A DNA stretch of 64,000 bases from an uncultured Alistipes sp. (GTDB lineage Bacteria > Bacteroidota > Bacteroidia > Bacteroidales > Rikenellaceae). The stretch covers positions 372,001-436,000 of the forward strand of contig CALUIK010000001.1 of the NCBI GenBank assembly GCA_944320685.1. Direction: 5' to 3'. Below the pieces are notes generated by a model. That model was not told the origin of the DNA. It searched no databases and saw only the letters and a program-made list of their open reading frames with translations. The position numbers and the translations under genes were made by a program. Positions 8,460 to 17,685 of the stretch are shown piece by piece (positions within the stretch are counted from its first letter, which is position 1; each line of letters starts with the position of its first letter).

Positions 8460-8927
8460 TCAACGGCGGCGGAAACGGTATGTTATATCCTCCATCGCGC
8501 CGCCGCGCCCGACACGGTACATGCGCTGGTTCGTATCGGGCGACGACAGAGGTCCGCGCGAGGCGACATACGGCCCCAGCTTGATATAGTCGAACGCCCC
8601 GGGATCAATGCCCTCCGGCAGTGCCTGACGGCCCGAATACCACCCTACACGCAACTGCGGCGCCAGCTGCCGCACCTCCGCCGCAAGGTGTGCAATCCCC
8701 TGCGGGTCGCCGTCGCCGCCCATGAAGCAGAGACATGTAACGCCCATGCCGTAACGCTCCAGAAGCGCCGCCAGAGCGTCGCGGTCGAGCCTCTCGCCCA
8801 CATTCTCACGCAGGTGTGGGCTGTGGCACCCCTCGCAACGGTTCGGACACCCGGTGATGTTCACCGCCAGCGTCACCTCGTCGGGGATCTCGGCGAAAAC
8901 GATGTCGAAGTTATAATATCTGATCAT
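8460..8927 (-). CDS. nrdG: Anaerobic ribonucleotide reductase activase
   Basis: A 155-residue radical SAM enzyme. The cluster motif is CPNRCEGC (CX3CX2C) at about residues 27-34, followed by H, and GGDGDPQG is the SAM-contacting region. It uses a 4Fe-4S cluster and SAM to generate the glycyl radical on NrdD. The start overlaps the nrdD stop by 17 bases, consistent with coupled expression. Length is usual for NrdG. A terminator follows. Confidence 0.95.
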   Translation of the reverse strand: MIRYYNFDIVFAEIPDEVTLAVNITGCPNRCEGCHSPHLRENVGERLDRDALAALLERYGMGVTCLCFMGGDGDPQGIAHLAAEVRQLAPQLRVGWYSGRQALPEGIDPGAFDYIKLGPYVASRGPLSSPDTNQRMYRVGRGGAMEDITYRFRRR

Positions 8928-11070
8928 TTGCGGCGGCTATACCCTGCTCGCACGTCAGGTAGACGGCATTGCCCGCAGGCTTCATCTTCGCATAGTAACG
9001 GCGTGCGGCCTCCTTCTGGCGTGCGGCCGAGAAGTTGGAGATACGCTTCATGTAACCGATCACACGGGTCAGGTAGTCCACATTGCGCGAGTGGCACTCG
9101 GGGCACTCCTGAAGGTAACGCTTGTCGATATGGCCGCACTCGTTGCATACCGTATTCGGGATATTGAACGTAAAGTAGTTGCACCCCTCCTTCGCCGCCA
9201 CGCGCAGCAGCTGGCGGTACTGTTCGTACGAAAGGTGGTCTTCGAGGTTCATATGCAGCGCCGAGCCGCCAGTCAGATGCTCGATATAGCGGTGGCCGTG
9301 CAGGCGGAACTTGTCCAGCACATTGAGCGATTCGTCCTCCACGACATAGAAATATGAGTTGTAGCAGTCGCGCGGCACGGCATAGCCGTCCTCACGGTCC
9401 CACTTGGCGTGCTTGACGCCCACATTTTCGGCGGGAATCATCTCGCAGTTGAACATCAGCTCCTTCGTGCGGTACCTGCGGTTGTACTTCTCGACGAGGC
9501 CCAGCACCTCCTGCACGAACGAGGCATACTCGTCGTTATCGTCGATGCGCATGCCGAGAAACTCCGCAGCCTCGACAAGGCCGTTCACCCCCACCGTGAG
9601 GTACTGGCGCGAGAGATTGATGTAGCCCGCATCGAACAGGGGCAGCATCCCTTTCGCCTGCAGGTTCTTAAGATTCTCATTATAGGCCGTCTGCACCTTG
9701 TGGACCAGATCCACCACATCGGCCAGATAGGTCATGTAGTGCATGTTGTTCTTCACGGCGTACTGTATGCAGCGGTTGAGATTTATCGTGAGCACGCTCT
9801 TCGAACCGGTCGAGACGCCGCCGGCGCCGAGCGTATAGCTGAAGCCGTTGTCCTGAATCTCGTTGCGCAGGCGGCAGCAGCTCGACAGCGAGTCGGCGTT
9901 GTCGCTTATGTAGGTGAAGAACGAATGGCCCTCGGCATACATTTCGGCCGTGAAGCCGCCCCATTCGGTATCCATCACATCTCCATCCTTGGTAAGCAGG
10001 GCCATAGTCTCGACGGGGAATGTGAGCACGGCGCGCGTGCGTTCGCTGTTGAACCACCTCATGAAACGCTTTTGCAGCCAGCTCAGGGACTCCCAATGCG
10101 GGCGCGACCCGTCGGGGAAGACGAACTCGCCGAAGAGGCTCTCGAAATAGTAGCGGTCGTAGTAGGCCACGTTCCAGAAGACGGCTTGGAAGTTGCGCGC
10201 GCCTGTGGGCTGGTTAATCGAGTAGACGATCTGCTCGAAGCAGTCGGTGATGACCTTGTCTATTGTGCGGCGTTTCTTCGACAGGTCGACTACCTCGTCG
10301 GCACGTCGGTAATAATCCTCGCCGTACTCCTTCTCGATAAAATAGTTCATGTACATCAGGAACTCGGGCGTGGCGCACGCGCCGCTCAACATGCTCGAAA
10401 CGATGAAGACCATATTGACGAAACCGCCGCAGAACGACTTGAGGTTTGTCGGGCGCGTCGAGTTGCCGCCGATCGAGAGCGTGCCGTTCAACAGCCACGG
10501 ATACATCGTGATCGAGGCGCAGTAGTTGGCCATCGAGGTCTCGTCGTTCTTGTATATGAAATGGTTGTTGAGCAGGTAGAGATATTTGTCCGCCAGCTCC
10601 TTGCCGTACATCTCCTTGATGCGGTCGGTAAGCAGGCGGCGGTTCAGGCGGATGAAGTTCTGCTTCGGCAACTCGCCTATGAGCGTAGCGATATTCTTGT
10701 TTTCGACATTGGCATTGGCGTCGTACTTGCTGCCCGTGGCGGGGTTCGAGGCGTCGCAGTAGTTTATGAGAAACTCGAGCTTCTCGCGGTCCTCGCGGTC
10801 CTCGGTATGCTTCTGACGGTAGAGCATGTAGCTCTTGGCCACGGCGAAATAATGCTCGGCCATGAGCGCCACCTCGACCTGATTCTGTATCTCCTCGACG
10901 TTCATGCCGTCCGAGACGTGCACGCGGCTCAGCACCGAGATGAGATCCTCGTCGGTAGCATAGCCCCCGACGGCGAGAAAGGCCTTGCGCACGGCCCGTT
11001 TGATCTTTTCGACGGAGAAGACCTCGCGCTTCCCGTCACGCTTGACGATGTAGAGTTCCGATGTTCCCAT
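8911..11070 (-). CDS. nrdD: Anaerobic (class III) ribonucleoside-triphosphate reductase
   Basis: A 719-residue protein that reduces ribonucleotides to deoxyribonucleotides without oxygen, using a glycyl radical and formate as reductant. Residues about 5-95 are an ATP-cone allosteric domain (YIVKRDGKREVFSVEKIKRAV). Near the C-terminus four cysteines (about 642, 645, 656, 659 in CNECG and CPECH) bind structural zinc, and the radical glycine is about residue 672 in TRVIGYMKR. The ATG at 11070 was chosen over an upstream non-homologous extension. A cobalamin riboswitch and a strong promoter precede it, so it is probably repressed when B12 is plentiful. Confidence 0.96.
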   Translation of the reverse strand: MGTSELYIVKRDGKREVFSVEKIKRAVRKAFLAVGGYATDEDLISVLSRVHVSDGMNVEEIQNQVEVALMAEHYFAVAKSYMLYRQKHTEDREDREKLEFLINYCDASNPATGSKYDANANVENKNIATLIGELPKQNFIRLNRRLLTDRIKEMYGKELADKYLYLLNNHFIYKNDETSMANYCASITMYPWLLNGTLSIGGNSTRPTNLKSFCGGFVNMVFIVSSMLSGACATPEFLMYMNYFIEKEYGEDYYRRADEVVDLSKKRRTIDKVITDCFEQIVYSINQPTGARNFQAVFWNVAYYDRYYFESLFGEFVFPDGSRPHWESLSWLQKRFMRWFNSERTRAVLTFPVETMALLTKDGDVMDTEWGGFTAEMYAEGHSFFTYISDNADSLSSCCRLRNEIQDNGFSYTLGAGGVSTGSKSVLTINLNRCIQYAVKNNMHYMTYLADVVDLVHKVQTAYNENLKNLQAKGMLPLFDAGYINLSRQYLTVGVNGLVEAAEFLGMRIDDNDEYASFVQEVLGLVEKYNRRYRTKELMFNCEMIPAENVGVKHAKWDREDGYAVPRDCYNSYFYVVEDESLNVLDKFRLHGHRYIEHLTGGSALHMNLEDHLSYEQYRQLLRVAAKEGCNYFTFNIPNTVCNECGHIDKRYLQECPECHSRNVDYLTRVIGYMKRISNFSAARQKEAARRYYAKMKPAGNAVYLTCEQGIAAANDQIL

Positions 11071-11230
11071 ATCACTGTATTTTAATCTCCAATATCCGTA
11101 ATTAGGGGGGGGGCAAACCGCCCCCGCTTCCTTGGCTCGATGCCCGAAAGCGACCGTTGCAATGCAAAAAAATCCGAAAAAAAATGTAGTTGCCGCATCC
11201 CTCATGTCCCGAAGGGCGATACGCGCCGCC

Positions 11231-11398
11231 GCAGAGGCAGGTCTTCTGACTCGTCCCCGACCGCACTCCTTCCCGCCCGACGGGCAGTGGCTCAGATTGT
11301 ACGGCCGAAAAAAAGGGACTCACAGCTACGGGCATAGTCGCGGTCTTGCACCGCGTTCCCTTTTGATTCCGCGCCGGCTGCAGCCGGCAGGAAACCTC
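11231..11398 (-). ncRNA. Cobalamin (B12) riboswitch upstream of nrdD
   Basis: On the minus strand the sequence runs through the conserved cobalamin-riboswitch blocks in order: AAAGGGAACGCGGTGCAAG, then GCCCGTAGCTGTGAG, then GAGCCACTGCCCGTCGGG, then GGGAAGG, and finally GAGTCAGAAGACCTGCCT (the B12-box region). The element begins a few bases after the predicted transcription start at about 11400 and ends about 160 bases before the nrdD ATG. Between it and the gene are a T-run (minus strand, around 11184-11166) and a G/C-run hairpin at 11104-11126, either of which could be the expression platform. Confidence 0.93.
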
Positions 11399-11406
11399 GT
11401 GCATGA

Positions 11407-11438
11407 CAAATGTAGATATGATTTTCGCATGGGCACAA
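11407..11438 (-). promoter_or_regulatory. Promoter of the riboswitch-nrdDG transcript
   Basis: Minus strand: TTG at 11438-11436, a 21-base spacer, and TACATTTG at 11414-11407. It lies just upstream of the riboswitch. Confidence 0.8.
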
Positions 11439-11526
11439 GACACCCGCGCCATTTAATGAACAAAATATGAACAAAAGCAAAATAACCGTCGCAGGCGCCG
11501 TTCTGCGGCGGTTTTCACCGGCCCCC

Positions 11527-11567
11527 AAAAAAAGCGTCCGGCCCGCCTCCTTCAAAAGGCGGGCCGG
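11527..11567 (-). terminator. Terminator of the RND efflux operon
   Basis: Minus strand: perfect 10-base G/C stem (11567-11558 with 11547-11538) followed within four bases by seven T (11533-11527). Confidence 0.88.
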
Positions 11568-11589
11568 AGGTCATATCCGGAAGTCGCGG

Positions 11590-12978
11590 CTACACCTCGT
11601 CCTCCTCCGTCTGCCAGCCGCCGCCCAAAGCCTTATACAGCTCTACCAAAGCCACATACTCCGCCAGCACAGCCTCGTTCACCTCGATCTGCGCATCGAA
11701 GAAGCTACGCTCGGCATCCAAAAAATCGATATATCTGATCTCGCCCGAGATATACTGCAGCTGCGTCAGTTCGACATACTTGCGCGACGCTTCGCGCAGG
11801 TTGCGTTTCAACTCCGCCGAGCGGCTGGCGCTGCGGTATGCGACGATGGCGTCGTTCACCTCGCGGAATGCCGTCAGCACCTTCTGCTCGTAACCCAGAC
11901 GCACGGCATCGTATGCCGCCATAGCCGCGCGGTATTTCGCACGCTTGGCCCCGAACGAGAAGATGGAGCCCGCCAACTGTCCCGACAGGTACGAGAATGG
12001 CGACTCGATAAGCCCCTTCAGATCGTTATTCTCAACACCTCCCGTAACCGTAAACCGCAGCCGCGGGAAACGGTCCGCATAGGCAATCCCGACATCGGCC
12101 ATGGCGGCCCTAAGTTCCTCTTCGGCCTGACGTATATCGGGACGGCGCTGCAGCAACGTCGAAGGCAGTCCCACGCCTCTGTCTTCGGGCATGGGCGCAT
12201 CAAGCGAGTCGGCACGCTCGACATTCGAGGGATATCCTCCCGCCAAAACCGATATCTCGTTCTCTTTCTGCGTTATCGCCATCTCCAGATCGGGGATCAG
12301 CGCCGCCGAGCGCGCAAGCTCCACCTTGGCCTGCTGGTACGGGGTCTCCGAGGTCACACCACCCTCGAAACGCAGCTCCGCCTGCTCAAGGCTCTCCTCG
12401 CGCGCCGCAACCGTACGGCGCACGATGTCGAGTTCCTGATCGAGGGCCACCAGTTCGAAATACGCCTTTGCCACCTGCGCGATAAGGGTCATACGCATAG
12501 AGCGCGCCCCCTCCACCGACGCGAGATACTCCGCCAGAGCCCTGCGTTTGGCCCAGCGCAGGTTGCCCCACAGGTCGGCCTCCCAGCTAACCGTGGCCTT
12601 TATGCTCAACGAGGGATCTACCGAACTCTCCTCGCCATGATAGTCGTTCGTCTCGCGGTCGGCTAACAGCAGGCCGCTCACCGACGGCAGGCGTGCCGCC
12701 TTGTCTATACGGTAGAGTTCCGCCATGCGGCGTACGTTGGCCTCCGCCGTAAGCATGTCCTTGTTGCGGTCGAGCGTGCGGCGTATAAGGTTGCAGAGTG
12801 TCGAGTCGGCATACACCTCCCACCACTCCAGATCGGCCATGGTGAGCGAGTCGACGGCGCCGGCCGCAATCGTCTCCGGCAGATTCAGATCGGGAGCCTG
12901 ACACCGTTTCTGTATCGAGCAGCCGCCCAGCCATACTGCCGCGGCCACGGCCGCGGTCAACAGCGTTGCACGTTTCAT
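11590..12978 (-). CDS. RND efflux outer-membrane lipoprotein (TolC/OprM type)
   Basis: A 462-residue outer-membrane factor of the NodT/OprM family. The N-terminus is a lipoprotein signal with the lipobox LGGC (Cys20). Two OEP repeats follow, with typical segments such as DLWGNLRWAKRRALAEYLAS and RRPDIRQAEEELRAAMADVGIAYADRFP. It forms the trimeric channel that carries substrates through the outer membrane for the adjacent pump. The start overlaps the pump stop by four bases (ATGA). It is the last gene of the operon, before a strong terminator. Confidence 0.93.
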   Translation of the reverse strand: MKRATLLTAAVAAAVWLGGCSIQKRCQAPDLNLPETIAAGAVDSLTMADLEWWEVYADSTLCNLIRRTLDRNKDMLTAEANVRRMAELYRIDKAARLPSVSGLLLADRETNDYHGEESSVDPSLSIKATVSWEADLWGNLRWAKRRALAEYLASVEGARSMRMTLIAQVAKAYFELVALDQELDIVRRTVAAREESLEQAELRFEGGVTSETPYQQAKVELARSAALIPDLEMAITQKENEISVLAGGYPSNVERADSLDAPMPEDRGVGLPSTLLQRRPDIRQAEEELRAAMADVGIAYADRFPRLRFTVTGGVENNDLKGLIESPFSYLSGQLAGSIFSFGAKRAKYRAAMAAYDAVRLGYEQKVLTAFREVNDAIVAYRSASRSAELKRNLREASRKYVELTQLQYISGEIRYIDFLDAERSFFDAQIEVNEAVLAEYVALVELYKALGGGWQTEEDEV

Positions 12979-15900
12979 CTCTTGATTTTTTTTGTTTTCA
13001 ACTTATACACCCATACGAAGAAGAGCGGCACATAGACTATACCCACCGTAATGGCCACCAGCATGCCGAAGAAGACGCCAGTACCGATACTCTGGCGGCT
13101 TGCCGAACCCGGACCGCTGGCAAAGACGAGCGGCAGGATGCCGAGAATGAACGCCAGCGAGGTCATCACGATGGGACGGAAACGCAGCCGCGCCGCCATG
13201 ATCACGGCCTCGACGGCCTCGCGGCCCTTCTCGACCTCCTCCTTTGCGAACTCGACGATAAGGATGGCATTCTTGGCCACCAGACCTACCAGCATCACCA
13301 GCCCTATCTGGAAATAGACGTTGTTCTCCAGACCACAGGCCCAGTTGCCGACATAAGCCCCTATACCCGCTATTGGCAGCGACAGCAGCACCGCAATGGG
13401 TATCGACCAGCTCTCGTACTGCGCCGCGAGGAAGAGGAAGACGAAGAGGAAAGCCAGCGCCAGCACCACTCCAGTCTGGCCGCCGACATGCTTCTCCTGA
13501 TACGACAGGCCGCTCCACTCGATGCCGATGGACTGCGGCAATTTCGTGCGCGCGATATGCTCGAGGATGGCCATTGCCTGACCCGAACTGTATCCCTGCG
13601 CCGCCTCGCCCGAGATGGTAGCCGAGTTGAACATGTTGAAACGCCGCATGGTACCCGGCCCCGTCGTATAGGATGTGGTTCCGAGCGCCGTTATGGGGAC
13701 CATCGCCCCGTCCTTGCTCCGCACGAAGAACAGGCCCAGATTCGACTGGTGAGCACGGTATGAGGCGTCGGCTTGGATATAGACGCGGTAGATACGGTTG
13801 AACATGTTGAAATCGTTGACATAGACCGAGCCGGTAAAGGTCTTGACCGTAGAGAATATGTCCGACATGGGCACGCCCATCATCTGCGCCTTGTCGCGGT
13901 CGACGTCGAAGTACAACTGCGGGATATCGTTCTGCAACGACGACGAGAGGCGTGTCAGTTCGGGTCGCAGCGAGGCATAGTGAATCAGCGTATCGGCCGC
14001 GCGCTGCAAGTCGCTGTATGTGGCGTCGCCGCGCGCCTCAAGCACCATCTCGAAACCGCCCGACGTTCCCAGGCCCGGGATCACGGGCGGCGTGCTGAGA
14101 AAGGCCTTGCACTCGGGATAGCTCTCCAGCTCCCGACGCACGGTCTCCATAACGTCGCGTATGTCATCCGTCTTGCGCTCCTCCCACGGCTTGAGCATCA
14201 CCGTGAGCTGGCTGCGCGACTGGTTAGTGCCCACACGGGGGCTCGATCCCGTCACGTTGAGCACATACTCTATATCCTCGCACGACATGAGGTATTTCAT
14301 GGCACGGTCCGTCACCTCTCGCGTACGTTCGAGCGTAGCGCCCTCGGGCAGCTCCAGTTCGACCGTGAAGTAACCCTGATCCTCCTGCGGCAGGAAACTC
14401 TGCGGCGCGACCTTATTGAGCAGCCACAGGGCTATGAGCGCCATGCCGAAGGCCGCCACCATACGGCGCCAGTGCGCCAGTCCGCGGCGGATCATGCGCT
14501 CATAGAAACGGGTTCCGTCGCCCAGCCACTTGTTTATGCGCGTAAAGAGACGGTTCTTGGGCTTGCCCGAGTCGGGGCGCAGGATTATGGCGCACAGCGC
14601 GGGGCTGAGCGTCAACGCCACGAACGTCGAGATAAGCACCGACACGGCGATAGTTATGGTAAACTGCCGGTACAGCTGCCCCGTAATGCCGGAAAGGAAG
14701 CTCACCGGAACGAACACGGCACACAGCACCAGCGACGTGGCGATGATGGCACTGCCCAGACCGCCCATCGCCTTCTTCGTGGCCTCATACGGCGACAGAT
14801 GCTCCTCGTTCATGATACGTTCGACATTCTCGACCACAACGATGGCGTCGTCAACGACGATACCGATGGCCAGAATCAGTCCCAGCAGTGTCATCATGTT
14901 GAGCGAGAAACCGAAGGCGAGCATCACGCCGAAGGTTCCGATCAGCGAGATGGGCACCGCTATGACGGGGATGAGCGTGGCGCGCCAGTTCTGCAGCGAG
15001 AGGAACACCACGAGAATAACCAGCAGCAGCGCCTCGAAGAGCGTATGGTAAACCTCCTCGATCGACTGCGAGATATACGAGGTCATATCGAAGGGTATCT
15101 CGTAAGATATTCCCTCCGGAAAACTGCGGCTTATCTCCTGCATCGCCTCACGCACCGACTGCGCCACCTCGATGGCATTGGCTCCGGGGAGCATGTTGAC
15201 GTTGAGTACGGCGGCATTGCCGCCGTTGATACCGCTCTCGGTGTTGTACGACTGCGCTTCGAGCGATATGTGGGCCACGTCGCGAAGGCGTATGAGCGAT
15301 CCGTCGGGATTGGCTCTGACGACTATATCCTCGAACTCGGCAACCGATGACAGACGCCCCTGCGCGATGATCGGGATCGTCACGTCAAGATCGTTCATGG
15401 GCTGCTGCCCGAGCACGCCGGCCGCCGACTCGCGGTTCTGGTCCTTAAGGACATTCTGCAGGTCCTTCACCGTCAGTCCGAAGCTGGCCAGACGGTCTGG
15501 CTGGACCCATATCTGCATGGCGTAGTAGCGGCTGCCCACGTTCGAGACGCTGCCCACGCCCTTCACGCGGCGCAGCATGTCGACGACATTGAGCGTTGCG
15601 AAGTTGCTGAGGTATATCTCGTCGAACTTCGGGTCGTTCGACAGCAGCGTGATGGTCATCAGGCGGCTCGACGACTGTTTCTCCACCGAGATGCCGTTCT
15701 GCACCACTTCGGCCGGCAGTCGCGCCTCGGCCTGCTTCACGCGGTTCTGTATCTCTACGGCCGCCAGATCGGGGTCGGTCGATATGTCGAACGTCACCGT
15801 AAGGGAGAAGCCGCCCGAGTTGCTGCTCGTCGACTCCATGTACAACATGCCCGGCACGCCGTTCAACTCCTGCTCTATGGGGGTTGCCACGGCCTGCGTC

Positions 15901-16073
15901 ACAGTCTGGGCGCTGGCGCCCGGATACGATGCCGATACCTTCACCACGGGAGGAATGATCTGCGGATACTGGTCCACCGGCAGCAACAGCAGGCCCAGCG
16001 TACCCACGATCACGATCACGATGGAGATAACCGTGGAGAATATCGGGCGATCTATAAAGAAATCGGATTTCAT
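12975..16073 (-). CDS. RND multidrug efflux pump (AcrB/HAE1 type)
   Basis: A 1032-residue inner-membrane pump with the HAE1 layout: first helix at residues 10-30 (FSTVISIVIVIVGTLGLLLLP), porter loops, helices 2-7 from about 340, a second periplasmic region and helices 8-12. The proton-relay pair of aspartates is visible in AIGIVVDDAIVVVENVERIM near residue 406. It exports drugs, bile salts or other amphiphiles by proton antiport. The gap to the adaptor gene is 12 bases and its stop overlaps the next ATG, so the three genes form one operon. Substrate specificity is not deducible. Confidence 0.95.
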   Translation of the reverse strand: MKSDFFIDRPIFSTVISIVIVIVGTLGLLLLPVDQYPQIIPPVVKVSASYPGASAQTVTQAVATPIEQELNGVPGMLYMESTSSNSGGFSLTVTFDISTDPDLAAVEIQNRVKQAEARLPAEVVQNGISVEKQSSSRLMTITLLSNDPKFDEIYLSNFATLNVVDMLRRVKGVGSVSNVGSRYYAMQIWVQPDRLASFGLTVKDLQNVLKDQNRESAAGVLGQQPMNDLDVTIPIIAQGRLSSVAEFEDIVVRANPDGSLIRLRDVAHISLEAQSYNTESGINGGNAAVLNVNMLPGANAIEVAQSVREAMQEISRSFPEGISYEIPFDMTSYISQSIEEVYHTLFEALLLVILVVFLSLQNWRATLIPVIAVPISLIGTFGVMLAFGFSLNMMTLLGLILAIGIVVDDAIVVVENVERIMNEEHLSPYEATKKAMGGLGSAIIATSLVLCAVFVPVSFLSGITGQLYRQFTITIAVSVLISTFVALTLSPALCAIILRPDSGKPKNRLFTRINKWLGDGTRFYERMIRRGLAHWRRMVAAFGMALIALWLLNKVAPQSFLPQEDQGYFTVELELPEGATLERTREVTDRAMKYLMSCEDIEYVLNVTGSSPRVGTNQSRSQLTVMLKPWEERKTDDIRDVMETVRRELESYPECKAFLSTPPVIPGLGTSGGFEMVLEARGDATYSDLQRAADTLIHYASLRPELTRLSSSLQNDIPQLYFDVDRDKAQMMGVPMSDIFSTVKTFTGSVYVNDFNMFNRIYRVYIQADASYRAHQSNLGLFFVRSKDGAMVPITALGTTSYTTGPGTMRRFNMFNSATISGEAAQGYSSGQAMAILEHIARTKLPQSIGIEWSGLSYQEKHVGGQTGVVLALAFLFVFLFLAAQYESWSIPIAVLLSLPIAGIGAYVGNWACGLENNVYFQIGLVMLVGLVAKNAILIVEFAKEEVEKGREAVEAVIMAARLRFRPIVMTSLAFILGILPLVFASGPGSASRQSIGTGVFFGMLVAITVGIVYVPLFFVWVYKLKTKKIKR

Positions 16074-16085
16074 GCCTTCTCGGTT

Positions 16086-17471
16086 TTATTGCTTTGTGCT
16101 GTCGCTCTTCTGCACGGCGGGGGCATTTCCGGCGGCCGGCACCGCCTTCACGCTGTCGGCCTCGGGCGCCGCAGAGGCGGCACCTTCCGTCTGCGCGGAA
16201 TCCGCAGCGCCGGAGCTGCCCGCAGATATGTCCTGCACGCTGTCAGCCCTGTTCAGCAGCGGCAGGGCACGGTCTCCATGCGAGAGTTTGTGGTAACCCT
16301 CCGTCACTATGTATTCACCCGGGACGAGGCCTCGCTCGACAATAGTCCTGTTGTTGACCTCGGGCCCGAGCTCTATCATACGCCTCTCGGCCGTACTGTC
16401 GGGACGTATGACGAAGACATACGCGCCGCCCTTCTCGATTATGATAGCTTTGGTAGGCACGACCGTGGCATTCTCACGTACGTCGAGCAGCACGCGCACC
16501 TTGGCGAACTGTCCGGGCAACAGCACATGGTCGGGGTTGGGCATCTCGGCCCGCACCGAGAACGTTCCCGTATTCGGATCCACCTGCGGATCGGCAAAAT
16601 CCACCGATCCGCGCATCGGGTATTCGGTATTGTCGGCAAGGCGCACCGTCACATAGGGGTTCCACTTGCGTGTGGTGTCGCGCTGGCCGAAATTGACGTT
16701 TCGGGCCTTGCTGCGCAGGTAGTCGATCTCGGTCATGCTGAAGTCGATAAGCACCGTGTCGCTCTTGACCACAGTAGCCAGCAGCGACTGTCCGTTGGGG
16801 CTCACCAAAGTACCTATATCGACATTGCGCTCCGAAACATACCCCGATATCGGAGAACTGACCGTCGTATACCCCAACGCCGTCTCGGCCTGCGTAAGGT
16901 CGGCCTCGCTCATTGCCACATCGGCCGTAGCGCTCTCCGAGGCGGCGATGGCATTGTCCAGATCGAGCTGGCTGGCCGCCTTGTTCTCATAGAGCGGACG
17001 GATGCGGTTCAGGTCGCGTTCGGCCTTCAACGCCAGCGCTTTGTCCTTGTTTAGCTGCGCACGGGCCTTGTTTACGCGCGCACGATAGAGTTTGGGGTCG
17101 ATGATGAACAACGGCTGGTTCTTCTTCACATAGGTACCCTCTTCGAAGAGCATCTTTTCGAGGAAGCCCTCGACACGGGCGCGGATCTCGACAAACTGCT
17201 GGGCACGGATACGGCCCACATAATCACCGTAGATCTCCATATCGGATGTATCCACCGGCTCCACCTCCACGATCGGGTATACGGGTTGCGGAGGCGCCGG
17301 TTTCAACAGCCAATAGAGGCCGCCCGCTATCACCGCGGCGGCGACGGCGATCGTTATCCACGTACGGCGAGAAAAACGACGGATCCTACGACCCGCCGCA
17401 CCTCCTAAATGTATCGTGCGACGGCCTGCCTCGACCGCGCAGTGTTCGATTTTTTCTCGTGATATTCGCAT
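16086..17471 (-). CDS. RND periplasmic adaptor (AcrA/MexA type)
   Basis: A 461-residue membrane-fusion protein. After an unusually basic cytoplasmic N-terminus (residues 1-37, many Arg) comes one membrane anchor (WITIAVAAAVIAGGLYWLL). The lipoyl halves flank a helical hairpin (GRIRAQQFVEIRARVEGFLEK... and VSSPISGYVSERNVDIGTLV), and the beta-barrel has DPQVDPNTGTFSVRAEMPNP. It bridges pump and channel. The C-terminal 55 residues are a low-complexity A/S/D-rich tail beyond the usual domain end. No lipobox is present, so it is membrane-anchored rather than lipidated. Confidence 0.93.
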   Translation of the reverse strand: MRISREKIEHCAVEAGRRTIHLGGAAGRRIRRFSRRTWITIAVAAAVIAGGLYWLLKPAPPQPVYPIVEVEPVDTSDMEIYGDYVGRIRAQQFVEIRARVEGFLEKMLFEEGTYVKKNQPLFIIDPKLYRARVNKARAQLNKDKALALKAERDLNRIRPLYENKAASQLDLDNAIAASESATADVAMSEADLTQAETALGYTTVSSPISGYVSERNVDIGTLVSPNGQSLLATVVKSDTVLIDFSMTEIDYLRSKARNVNFGQRDTTRKWNPYVTVRLADNTEYPMRGSVDFADPQVDPNTGTFSVRAEMPNPDHVLLPGQFAKVRVLLDVRENATVVPTKAIIIEKGGAYVFVIRPDSTAERRMIELGPEVNNRTIVERGLVPGEYIVTEGYHKLSHGDRALPLLNRADSVQDISAGSSGAADSAQTEGAASAAPEADSVKAVPAAGNAPAVQKSDSTKQ

Positions 17472-17536
17472 ATCTGATCAATTATGCACCATAGCGTTCC
17501 GAAATCTAACGCAATACGGCAGCCAATTATTGGGGG

Positions 17537-17544
17537 CAAAAGTA
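17537..17544 (-). promoter_or_regulatory. Putative -7 element of the efflux operon
   Basis: TACTTTTG on the minus strand, 66 bases before the adaptor ATG. The spacer region upstream lacks a clear TTTG, which fits a regulated promoter. The gap 17472-17685 shows nothing else recognisable. Confidence 0.5.
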
Positions 17545-17685
17545 CAATTTTTCCGGAAAAATGAATGTTAACGCCATATTATTTTACATCACCCGCAGGT
17601 CGAAAAGGCATGCCGGCCGCCGTGCGGTCCGTTGCAGACACGCGGAACGCTTCCGCAACGCTTCGGCGCACGCCTGCAGAGATGT

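Noticed and set aside
9409..11085. 558-codon plus-strand ORF opposite nrdD
   Set aside because: Antisense shadow of nrdD; no signal peptide, domain or promoter.
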